Origin: Clostridia bacterium
GTDB lineage: Bacteria; Bacillota_A; Clostridia; Oscillospirales; SIG627
DNA: 5,179 nt
Direction: 5' to 3'
Assembly: GCA_017508505.1 (NCBI GenBank)
Contig: JAFVYT010000052.1
Location: 1-5,179, forward strand
Part shown: positions 1-5,179 of the stretch, one piece after another
How the letters are laid out: each line of letters opens with the position of its first letter
How positions within the stretch are numbered: position 1 is the first letter of the stretch
Translations under genes and position numbers: made by a program
Notes under the pieces: generated by a model
Told to the model about the DNA's origin: nothing
What the model saw: the letters and a program-made list of their open reading frames with translations, nothing else
Databases searched by the model: none

Positions 1-204
1 GCGCTGGACGAAATGACATCGGCACCCCTTACAAAAAAAGAGGATACGACGCTGGACGGAGTGGAATGCATCTCTTATTCCTACCTTTCCGAAGGGACAA
101 GAGGGTTTGTCTGGAGAAAAAAAACGGACGGTGCGCTTATGAAGATCATCCTGATCGGAGATACTTGTGAGGCCGAGATCAACTTTTTCAAGGATAACGA
201 GTAG
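1..204 (+). CDS. 3' end of an unrecognised protein, possibly a lipoprotein or LolA-like fold (partial)
   Basis: The frame is open from the first base and ends at TAG 202-204, so 67 C-terminal codons are visible and the true start lies outside the window. An internal ATG at 13 is only an in-frame methionine and is not claimed as a start. The tail has alternating hydrophobic and polar residues typical of beta strands: LDGVECISYSYL, then RGFVWRKKTDGALMKI, then a last strand ending FFKDNE. That pattern (a 'yielding a Tyr/Trp-rich strand, turn with DG, then ALMKI' layout) resembles the C-termini of LolA-like or clostridial lipoproteins that end in antiparallel sheet. This is inference from pattern only; no motif proves it. 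Nothing links it functionally to the mazF gene 100 nt downstream, though both are on the same strand and no terminator is visible between them, so read-through is possible. Confidence 0.6.
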   Translation, partial: ALDEMTSAPLTKKEDTTLDGVECISYSYLSEGTRGFVWRKKTDGALMKIILIGDTCEAEINFFKDNE

Positions 205-252
205 CTGCGACGGAGCGAAATGCATATCCTATGATGACGGAATAAATTCCAG

Positions 253-290
253 AACGCTTGGTAACACTAATAAGCAAGAAACAAAGCGTT
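253..290 (+). promoter_or_regulatory. Inverted repeat just upstream of the mazF ribosome binding site
   Basis: AACGCTT at 253-259 is a perfect inverted repeat of AAGCGTT at 284-290, separated by 24 nt and ending one base before the mazF Shine-Dalgarno. It could be a protein-binding operator for toxin autoregulation or a leader hairpin limiting access to the ribosome binding site. A 7-bp stem with a long loop can also arise by chance. No convincing sigma-A promoter was found between 205 and 304. Confidence 0.25.
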
Positions 291-291
291 T

Positions 292-295
292 GGAG
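292..295 (+). promoter_or_regulatory. Ribosome binding site of mazF
   Basis: GGAG at 292-295 lies 9 nt before the ATG at 305. It supports that start over the other-frame ATG at 295, which overlaps the site itself. Confidence 0.75.
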
Positions 296-304
296 TGATG
301 ATAT

Positions 305-649
305 ATGACGGTAAAAAGAGGAGACATCTATTATGCGGATCTCAGTCCCGTGATCGGCAGCGAGCAAGGCGGCGTGCGCCCCGTGGTGATCGTACAAAAC
401 GACGTCGGAAACAAGCACAGCCCTACGGTCATCGCCGCTGCGATCACAAGCAAAACCGGCAAAGCAAAGCTTCCGACTCACATAGAAGTGGATGCGGAAA
501 AAAACGGACTGAACCGCAACTCAGTGATCCTTTTGGAACAGATACGTACCATCGATAAAAAAAGACTCAAAGAAAAAATGGGACATTTGAAAAAAGAAAC
601 AATGGATCAGGTCAACCACGCCATCAATATCAGCTTTGGTCTGATGTAA
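305..649 (+). CDS. mazF: Type II toxin endoribonuclease MazF/NdoA (PemK family)
   Basis: This encodes a cytoplasmic sequence-specific mRNA endoribonuclease, the toxin half of MazEF-type modules, known in Bacillus as NdoA/EndoA. The 114-residue product is almost the same length as the Bacillus enzyme (116). It carries the family core: [13 protein letters not shown] at residues 4-16, then [16 protein letters not shown] at 18-33, the AAIT strand at 45-48, KLPTH, and [13 protein letters not shown] in the second half. Arg25 and Thr48 correspond to the catalytic residues reported for the Bacillus enzyme. The start is set by GGAG 9 nt upstream. The usual arrangement has a small mazE antitoxin gene immediately upstream and often overlapping. 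Here the 100 nt before the gene hold no credible antitoxin, so the toxin looks solitary or its partner is elsewhere. It is intact, with no frameshift. The stop codon abuts the hairpin that follows. Confidence 0.96.
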   Translation: MTVKRGDIYYADLSPVIGSEQGGVRPVVIVQNDVGNKHSPTVIAAAITSKTGKAKLPTHIEVDAEKNGLNRNSVILLEQIRTIDKKRLKEKMGHLKKETMDQVNHAINISFGLM

Positions 650-676
650 AAGGGCTCCCCGATCGGGGAGCCTTTT
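649..676. terminator. Bidirectional rho-independent terminator between convergent genes
   Basis: A 12-bp stem (649-660 with 665-676, including one G-U pair at 652/673 when read on the + strand) encloses the tetraloop GATC. The core GGCTCCCC/GGGGAGCC is very stable. The A-rich left foot and T-rich right foot (TTTT at 673-676) give a U-tract in either direction. It sits between the mazF stop (647-649) and the stop of the leftward radical-SAM gene (680-682), so it most likely serves both. Confidence 0.88.
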
Positions 677-679
677 CAT

Positions 680-1369
680 TTAATACAGGACGATCCCTTT
701 TTTCTTAAAGGAATCCTTAAAAATACGCTTCTCATCCTCAGATAAGGTAGAGCGGGAGAAGTCCAAAATAACGCTTTTGAGTGCGTCCAAAGGCTCGATA
801 ACCGCAGAAAGTGCACCTGCCGAATCCTCGTTGACACCCTTCAGAACGGGAATATAGATCCGAAAGGGTGCCTTTTTCGCATTGAGGAAGCGGAGCGTAT
901 CCAAAACGGTCTCGGCAGAAAAGTCGGGAAAAGGCTTGTGTCGGGGCGTGATCGGGGAAAAGAGGCGGATCACAAACAAATCACACAGACCGAAAAGGGC
1001 CGAATAATCGCCGCGGGATGCAAGGCCGCAGGACCAAACGTGCAGGCTGATGCCCGCTTTCTTTAATGCCACGGCCACCCGACGGCAGTACGAGGAATCG
1101 CAAAGAGGCTCCTTGCCTAAAAAGCTGACGCCGATGTGCTTGGAGTAATACATCAGCTTTTCGCGCAGAAGATAATTGGATAGCTCCTCCTCGGTATAGA
1201 ACAAAGCCTCAAGGGGTTCCTCCTCCAGAAAGAAGTGCTCCCTCGGAAAGCGGGACGGAAGACAAACGTATGAGCAGTTACCGCTACAGGAACCAAAATA
1301 CACTCCGGTGCGAACACCGTCCCCAAGATCGGTTCGATAATGAGCAAAGCCGAGAATCCGCTTTTTCAA
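680..1369 (-). CDS. Divergent radical-SAM protein, pyruvate formate-lyase activating enzyme-like
   Basis: The 229-residue product resembles glycyl-radical-enzyme activases of the PflA type (E. coli PflA, 246 aa). In order it has GDGVRTGVYF at residues 16-25 (family DGPGIR-x-x-x-F), the cysteine cluster C28-C32-C36, GKEP at 85-88 (family GGE motif for SAM binding), a strand SLHVWSCG near 108-115 matching the family H-T-x-L-D-T-N-G strand, CDLFVIRL matching the family DLVMLDLK strand, and FRIYIPVLKGVNED matching IRYVVVPGWSDD. Cysteine spacing is CX3CX3C, whereas PflA has CX3CX2C, so cluster binding may be altered. The C-terminal part after the last of these strands is short and lacks the family's HELGKxK region. 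The start is TTG at 1367-1369, backed by AAGGAGG 9 nt upstream; no ATG lies nearby. No glycyl-radical enzyme is in the window, so the substrate is unknown. It is transcribed alone, away from spoIVA. Confidence 0.8.
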   Translation of the reverse strand: MKKRILGFAHYRTDLGDGVRTGVYFGSCSGNCSYVCLPSRFPREHFFLEEEPLEALFYTEEELSNYLLREKLMYYSKHIGVSFLGKEPLCDSSYCRRVAVALKKAGISLHVWSCGLASRGDYSALFGLCDLFVIRLFSPITPRHKPFPDFSAETVLDTLRFLNAKKAPFRIYIPVLKGVNEDSAGALSAVIEPLDALKSVILDFSRSTLSEDEKRIFKDSFKKKGIVLY

Positions 1370-1378
1370 ATCCTCTCC

Positions 1379-1385
1379 CCTCCTT
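1379..1385 (-). promoter_or_regulatory. Strong ribosome binding site that fixes a TTG start
   Basis: On the minus strand this reads AAGGAGG, a near-perfect anti-16S match, 9 nt before TTG at 1369. It decides the start of the radical-SAM gene, since the next in-frame methionine is around residue 73, beyond the cysteine cluster. Confidence 0.8.
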
Positions 1386-1398
1386 TCTTTTTCTCTGA

Positions 1399-1427
1399 AT
1401 TATAGCAGATTGATCTGAAAAAGTAAA
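1399..1427 (-). promoter_or_regulatory. Sigma-A promoter of the radical-SAM gene
   Basis: On the minus strand a -35 TTTACT (1427-1422) and a perfect -10 TATAAT (1404-1399) are separated by exactly 17 nt. Transcription should start near 1392, giving a leader of about 22 nt that contains the AAGGAGG site. This suggests vegetative expression. Confidence 0.8.
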
Positions 1428-1436
1428 GAACGGCGT

Positions 1437-1465
1437 GCATAATTGAACGCCCGTTCCCATACAAT
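1437..1465 (+). promoter_or_regulatory. Sigma-E (sporulation, mother cell) promoter of spoIVA
   Basis: The -35 GCATAAT (1437-1443) differs by one base from the known KMATATT consensus. The -10 CATACAAT (1458-1465) matches CATACAHT exactly, and the spacer is 14 nt. The predicted start near 1472 gives a leader of about 20 nt. spoIVA is a known sigma-E gene in Bacillus, so the motif and the gene support each other. Confidence 0.85.
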
Positions 1466-1481
1466 GTACAAACAGTTTAGC

Positions 1482-1486
1482 GGAGG
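1482..1486 (+). promoter_or_regulatory. Ribosome binding site of spoIVA
   Basis: GGAGG at 1482-1486 lies 6 nt before the ATG at 1493 and confirms that start. Confidence 0.85.
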
Positions 1487-1492
1487 GAAAGT

Positions 1493-2974
1493 ATGGGAGA
1501 AAAGTACGAGATCTACCAAGACATCGCCCGAAGAACCGGCGGTGATATTTACATCGGCGTTGTCGGGCCCGTCAGAACAGGCAAATCCACCTTTATCAAG
1601 CGCTTTATGGAGCAGGTCGTCCTGCCTCAAATGGAGGAAGGGGCGAAAAAGGAGCGTGCCGTAGACGAGATGCCCCAGAGCGGCTCGGGAAAAAACGTGA
1701 TGACAACGGAACCGAAATTCGTCCCCGACGAGGCCGTTCGAATCCATCTGGAGGATGGGCTCGGCTTCCGTGTGAAGATGATCGATTGTGTCGGCTTTCC
1801 GATCCCCGAGGCCGTCGGAAGCGGAGAAGACGGCGGTGTACGACTTGTGAACACCCCCTGGTCCGAGGAGCCGCTCCCCTTTGATGAGGCCGCTCGTCTC
1901 GGCACAAAGAAGGTAATCTGCGACCACGCAACGGTGGGCGTGTTGGTGACCACGGACGGCAGCATCGGTCCGATTCCGAGAGATCGGTATCTAGCGGCAG
2001 AGTCTGACGTAATCGAGGAAATGAAGGCTACGGGAAAGCCCTTTGTAATCGTCTTAAATACGCAAAACCCCGAATCGGACGAGACCCTAAGCCTTGCAAA
2101 GCTCTTGCACGAAAAGCACGGCGTGGCGGTAATCCCCGCCAACTGCTACCTGATGGAGGAAGCCGAGTTTCTTTCTATCCTGAATCAAATCGTTTTGGAG
2201 TTTCCCATATGCCGCGTAGCGCTGACCATGCCCAACTGGATCCTCGGTCTGGAAAAGGAGCATCCCCTTCGGTGCAGGATTCTCGAAAGCGCAATCGAGG
2301 CCTTCTGCGCCATCGCAAAAACGGGAGAATGCTTTACTGCCATTGCAGCTCTGGAGGAGTGCGATTTGATCCGTAAGGCACTCATTTCGGAGTCGGACCT
2401 CGGAACGGGAAAGCTTGAGATCAAGCTGCTGCCTACCGAGCGCTTCTTCTGGGACGTGCTCAGTGAAAAAAGCGGTATGCAGGTAAGCGGCGAGGAAGAC
2501 CTGATGGGTGAATTCTACAAGCTTGCGGAAATGCGAAGAAAATACGAGAAGATTGCCGTTGCGTTGGAGGAGGTGGAGGCGAGCGGGTACGGAATCGTAA
2601 CGCCCGATCCCGAGGAAATGAGTCTGGAGGAGCCCGAGATCGTAAAGCAGGCTGGCGGCTACGGAGTTAAGCTAAAGGCAAGCGCACCCTCCATTCACCT
2701 GATTCGAGCCAACATTCAGACAGAGGTTTCTCCCATTGTGGGAAGTGAACGGCAATCCGAGGACCTGGTCAAATTCCTCTTAAAGGAATTTGAGGAGGAC
2801 CCCAACAAGCTCTGGCAGACCAATATGTTCGGAAAAACCCTGTATGAGTTGGTTAATGAGGGCCTGCACACCAAGCTCAACCATATGCCCGATGACGCCA
2901 GACAAAAGCTGGGTGAAACCTTACAGAAAATCATCAACGAGGGAAGCGGCGGTCTGATCTGTATCATACTGTAA
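1493..2974 (+). CDS. spoIVA: Stage IV sporulation protein A, spore-coat morphogenetic ATPase
   Basis: SpoIVA forms the basement layer of the spore coat. In Bacillus it is recruited by SpoVM to the forespore outer membrane in the mother cell and polymerises irreversibly after ATP hydrolysis. The 493-residue product matches the Bacillus length (492) and aligns from end to end. The N-terminus DIARRTGGDIYIGVVG leads into the Walker A GPVRTGKST at 25-33. The MTTEPKFVP segment follows, with Thr71-Thr72 corresponding to the reported sensor threonines. D98-C-V-G is the Walker B/G3-like motif, followed by NTPW-x-EEP, TTDGSIG, and FVIVLNTQNP at the position of the family VINSxRP. The middle domain (about 240-380) is the most diverged. 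The C-terminal domain is conserved (GVKLKASAPSIHLI, PIVGSERQSEDLV, KIINEGSGGLICIIL), the part that localises the protein. The gene is monocistronic between a sigma-E promoter and a terminator. It indicates a spore former, or a very recent descendant of one. Confidence 0.98.
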   Translation: MGEKYEIYQDIARRTGGDIYIGVVGPVRTGKSTFIKRFMEQVVLPQMEEGAKKERAVDEMPQSGSGKNVMTTEPKFVPDEAVRIHLEDGLGFRVKMIDCVGFPIPEAVGSGEDGGVRLVNTPWSEEPLPFDEAARLGTKKVICDHATVGVLVTTDGSIGPIPRDRYLAAESDVIEEMKATGKPFVIVLNTQNPESDETLSLAKLLHEKHGVAVIPANCYLMEEAEFLSILNQIVLEFPICRVALTMPNWILGLEKEHPLRCRILESAIEAFCAIAKTGECFTAIAALEECDLIRKALISESDLGTGKLEIKLLPTERFFWDVLSEKSGMQVSGEEDLMGEFYKLAEMRRKYEKIAVALEEVEASGYGIVTPDPEEMSLEEPEIVKQAGGYGVKLKASAPSIHLIRANIQTEVSPIVGSERQSEDLVKFLLKEFEEDPNKLWQTNMFGKTLYELVNEGLHTKLNHMPDDARQKLGETLQKIINEGSGGLICIIL

Positions 2975-2976
2975 AA

Positions 2977-3000
2977 GAAACGGGGACGAGTCCCCGTTTT
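2977..3000 (+). terminator. Rho-independent terminator of spoIVA
   Basis: A 10-bp stem (2977-2986 with 2991-3000; core ACGGGGA/TCCCCGT, one G-U pair at the base) with loop CGAG is followed by CTTTT at 3001-3005. It starts 2 nt after the spoIVA stop and separates it from the ksgA promoter. Confidence 0.88.
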
Positions 3001-3014
3001 CTTTTGCAAACGTA

Positions 3015-3043
3015 TTGAAAAAAAAGAATTCGAATGCTATAAT
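3015..3043 (+). promoter_or_regulatory. Strong vegetative (sigma-A) promoter of ksgA
   Basis: TTGAAA (3015-3020), a 17-nt spacer and a perfect TATAAT (3038-3043) preceded by an extended -10 TGC (3035-3037). Transcription should begin near 3050, leaving a leader of about 57 nt. A second TATAAT at 3056-3061 has no matching -35 and is probably chance in AT-rich DNA. Confidence 0.87.
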
Positions 3044-3095
3044 AGATTGAGTATTTATAATTTGTCACAAGAATCGAAGAACGGACGGAACAAGG

Positions 3096-3102
3096 AAAGG
3101 AG
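3096..3102 (+). promoter_or_regulatory. Ribosome binding site of ksgA
   Basis: AAAGGAG at 3096-3102 is 4 nt before ATG 3107, a slightly tight spacing. AAGGAA at 3092-3097, 9 nt before the ATG, could serve instead. Either favours ATG 3107 over the upstream in-frame TTG at 3047. Confidence 0.7.
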
Positions 3103-3106
3103 CCCT

Positions 3107-3970
3107 ATGAATCTCTATTCCTCCAGCGAAATGAAGGAGCTTTTAGAGCGGCACGATTTCTTTTTCAAAAAGAATTTAGGACAGAATTTTTTGATGAATG
3201 AAGCCCAGGCACTTCGCATCGCAAAGGCCGCCGCTGACACCCTTTCTAAGAATAAGAAAACACTTGCTCTGGAAATCGGTCCCGGTGCAGGCTCCCTGAC
3301 GCTTCAGCTCTCCCGCCTTTTCGATCGCGTGGTGGCTCTCGAGATCGACCCACACCTCATCGGCGTACTGAAGGAAAGCTTGCGTGAGTGTACCAACGTG
3401 ACGGTCATCAATACGGACGCTCTCCTCTTCGACTACAAGAGCCTTGAGAGAGACTTTCCCGATTACGAAATTGCCGTATGCTCCAACCTTCCTTACTACA
3501 TCACAAGTGAACTGATCATGCGCTTTCTGGAAAGTCGAATCAGCCTTTCCTCGGTGACGGTGCTCATTCAAAAGGAGGCCTGCAATCGCCTCATCTCCCC
3601 GCCCGGAAGTCCTGATTTCGGTGCCATTACGGCCGCCGTTTCCTATTATGCCAAGGCGTCCAAGCTCTTTACGGTAGGCCCGGGTAACTTCATCCCCAGA
3701 CCGAAGGTGGATTCTGCGGTGCTCCGACTCATTCCTCATTCGACGCCTCCCGTCTCGGTAGCGGACGAGGAATTGTTTTTCCGTGTGATCCGCGGAGCCT
3801 TTTCCGCCAGACGAAAGACCCTTTTGAACACCCTCTCCACAGCCTTTCGTGACCGCTTCACAAAGGACGAGGTCCGGAGCGCTCTTCAGGACGTGGGGAT
3901 TGACCCGGAACGGCGAGGAGAGACGCTTGATCTTGCGGAGTTTGCCCGAATCGCTGACCGCTTCCGATAA
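3107..3970 (+). CDS. rsmA: 16S rRNA dimethyladenosine transferase KsgA/RsmA
   Basis: This enzyme uses S-adenosylmethionine to dimethylate the two adjacent adenines in the 3'-terminal helix (helix 45) of 16S rRNA, a late step in 30S assembly. From ATG 3107 the product is 287 aa (Bacillus KsgA 292). Features in order: FFFKKNLGQNFL at 18-29, SAM motif I EIGPGAGSLT at 56-65, the acidic ALEID at 77-81, the catalytic NLPYY at 127-131, IQKEACNRL at 154-162, FIPRPKVDSAVLRL at 195-208, then ARRKTLLN and RRGETL in the C-terminal domain. All key motifs are present. An in-frame extension to TTG 3047 is rejected because that codon lies just 3' of the -10 box, before the expected transcript start, and has no ribosome binding site. 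The gene has its own sigma-A promoter. The repeat-protein gene begins 12 nt after its stop, so the two are probably co-transcribed. Confidence 0.97.
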   Translation: MNLYSSSEMKELLERHDFFFKKNLGQNFLMNEAQALRIAKAAADTLSKNKKTLALEIGPGAGSLTLQLSRLFDRVVALEIDPHLIGVLKESLRECTNVTVINTDALLFDYKSLERDFPDYEIAVCSNLPYYITSELIMRFLESRISLSSVTVLIQKEACNRLISPPGSPDFGAITAAVSYYAKASKLFTVGPGNFIPRPKVDSAVLRLIPHSTPPVSVADEELFFRVIRGAFSARRKTLLNTLSTAFRDRFTKDEVRSALQDVGIDPERRGETLDLAEFARIADRFR

Positions 3971-3982
3971 TAAAAGAAACGA

Positions 3983-5179
3983 ATGGAAAAAGAAATGAAG
4001 AAACGAATTTGGATGATCCTTTTGGTGCTGCCGATGCTGCTGGGCGCCCTATGCCTTCGTGTCGAGGCCCAATCCAAAAGCGATCTGGAGCGAGTTTATC
4101 AGAATCTGAACCGCTATTTCTATACCCCCTTCTACTCTGATTCTCAGTATTTCGAGGCCTATTCCGCGGAGCTTGAGAAGTGCGGTGAGCTCCTTGCAAA
4201 GGAAAACCCCACGGATGCCGAAATCAACCGTCAGTATAGCAATATCCAAAAGGCGTATGCTACCTTGGTGCGGGATTCCTTCGACTACTCCTCTCTGGAT
4301 CGTATGGTGCAGGATTACGAATCTTTGGATCTGAATCTTTTCGAGGAGGAAAGCTGGCGACGACTCTCCGACGTGATGGAGGACATTTATAAGGAGATCA
4401 ACGGCCCCACTTTATTCGAAAAAGGAAACAAATCAAAGGCGGCCTTTGCCGAGCACATCGCCACACATCTGTCCGGCTATGAAAGGCGCTTTGAAACGGC
4501 CTATAATAACTTGGTGCTTACCACCCTGCCCATTCCCCTTACCACATCTCACCTTGATGCATTGGTGCATTACTGTGACATTTCCGCAAGAGAAAGCGTG
4601 ATGTCAAAAAGCGTCTTTTGGCCGGCCTATCAGGACGCAAAAAAAGCCGCAGAGGATTGCATCGCCGCAAGACGGCCGAAGCAGGATACGATCGATGCCT
4701 GCGCAAGCGAGCTTCTTGAAGCCTATGCCCGGTTGGAAAAGGACAGCCTCGATTTCGGCCCCATCGACGCTGAGCTTGCACGCTTTCGCTCCTCATCCAA
4801 ATACGATTACACCCAGAGCAGCTGGAGTCGCTATGAAAAGGCAGTAGCAAATCTTCAAGCGAAAAGAAACCTCACCTACTTCTTCTACCTTGCGGAAGAG
4901 GGCAACAGCAAGGAAAGCTTGAATGCCATTCAAAGTTACTTTAACGCTATGACCTCCGAAGCATCCGAGGCATACTACTCCCTGGTCTCCCAGGAGAGCG
5001 TCAACCGGCTTGCCGCTCTTTGCAACACATATCGTAACGCCTCTGCAGGAGAGGGTCTGAAAAATCCCGTGGAAAAGCTCCACAACAGCGTCGTACACGG
5101 GCTCGAGGTCCTGAGCGATGCAGACGCCACCCAAGAGGAGGTCGACCTCGTGATCACCGAGATTGAGGAAATGGCCAAA
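3983..5179 (+). CDS. Secreted protein of tandem FIVAR-like helical repeats, function unknown (partial, 3' end beyond window)
   Basis: The frame stays open from ATG 3983 to the last base: 399 codons with no stop. The N-terminus is a Sec signal peptide: basic MEKEMKKR, hydrophobic core from about residue 9 to 25, and a likely signal peptidase I site after VEA (27-29). Cys24 does not fit a lipobox, since Leu precedes it. After residue 30 the protein is predicted helical, and I see about five units of 65-85 residues: roughly 33-98, 102-177, 188-255, 260-333 and 336-399. They share a FIVAR-like plan: LDRMVQDYESLDLNLFEEESW (first part), a 'SW/FW..y..A' helix (W125, W213, W281; Y56-F57 in unit 1), then 'A-T/T-D-x-E-(V/I)' before a last helix (PTDAEINRQY, ATQEEVDLVI). 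FIVAR modules occur in Gram-positive surface and carbohydrate-binding proteins, so a cell-envelope role is inferred. The Shine-Dalgarno is weak; ATG 3995 (MKKRIW) is an alternative start. The gap to ksgA is 12 nt, suggesting coupling. Confidence covers the gene; the family is less sure. Confidence 0.85.
   Translation, partial: MEKEMKKRIWMILLVLPMLLGALCLRVEAQSKSDLERVYQNLNRYFYTPFYSDSQYFEAYSAELEKCGELLAKENPTDAEINRQYSNIQKAYATLVRDSFDYSSLDRMVQDYESLDLNLFEEESWRRLSDVMEDIYKEINGPTLFEKGNKSKAAFAEHIATHLSGYERRFETAYNNLVLTTLPIPLTTSHLDALVHYCDISARESVMSKSVFWPAYQDAKKAAEDCIAARRPKQDTIDACASELLEAYARLEKDSLDFGPIDAELARFRSSSKYDYTQSSWSRYEKAVANLQAKRNLTYFFYLAEEGNSKESLNAIQSYFNAMTSEASEAYYSLVSQESVNRLAALCNTYRNASAGEGLKNPVEKLHNSVVHGLEVLSDADATQEEVDLVITEIEEMAK

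Noticed and set aside
155..298. Possible small antitoxin frame upstream of mazF
   Set aside because: It has no ATG, only a GTG at 167 inside the previous gene, and the peptide shows no antitoxin-like pattern.
188..481. 97-codon frame antisense to mazF
   Set aside because: It overlaps a clear mazF gene, has no ribosome binding site of note and no family likeness.
1400..1927. 175-codon open frame antisense to spoIVA
   Set aside because: It is the reverse complement of a conserved, strongly constrained gene; the protein has no recognisable domain, and the frame spans the divergent promoters.
3047..3106. Extended ksgA start at TTG 3047, adding 20 residues
   Set aside because: The TTG lies 3 nt after the TATAAT box, before the expected transcript start, has no ribosome binding site, and the added residues do not match the family N-terminus.
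4040..4060. Lipoprotein signal in the repeat protein (Cys24)
   Set aside because: The residues before the cysteine are Gly-Ala-Leu, and Leu at -1 does not fit a lipobox; a cleavage after VEA is more plausible.
4539..5134. Antisense frames of about 100 codons opposite the repeat-protein gene
   Set aside because: They lie opposite a 399-codon open frame with a signal peptide and repeat structure, and their peptides have no coherent pattern.

Overview
The window looks like chromosomal DNA of an endospore-forming member of the Bacillota, most likely class Clostridia. The main evidence is a full-length spoIVA (spore-coat morphogenetic ATPase) behind a near-consensus sigma-E promoter. The other core genes, an NdoA/MazF toxin and the KsgA/RsmA methyltransferase, also match Bacillota forms. 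Base composition is roughly balanced in G+C by eye, and ribosome binding sites are strong and of Gram-positive type. No transposase, phage gene, tRNA, rRNA or CRISPR array was seen. Genus cannot be called from the sequence alone.

Layout, left to right. Positions 1-204 hold the 3' end of an unrecognised gene on the + strand. After about 100 nt without a clear gene comes mazF/ndoA (305-649, +), with no antitoxin gene directly upstream. A symmetric hairpin (649-676) lies between mazF and a convergent gene and probably terminates both. The convergent gene (680-1369, -) encodes a divergent radical-SAM activase of the PflA type, with an unusual CX3CX3C cysteine spacing and a TTG start. The divergent intergenic region 1370-1492 carries a strong sigma-A promoter facing left and a sigma-E promoter facing right. 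spoIVA (1493-2974, +) follows and ends in a rho-independent terminator. A vegetative promoter at 3015-3043 then drives ksgA/rsmA (3107-3970, +). Twelve bases further on, a long secreted protein built from FIVAR-like helical repeats begins (3983) and runs off the right edge.

How the genes relate. No single pathway joins the window. spoIVA is a mother-cell sporulation gene on its own transcript. ksgA is housekeeping (ribosome biogenesis) and probably shares a transcript with the repeat protein. mazF is a toxin or stress RNase. The radical-SAM gene stands alone, with no glycyl-radical enzyme in view. The least familiar items are the radical-SAM protein and the repeat-built secreted protein. I do not see clear proof of a new multi-gene system here.
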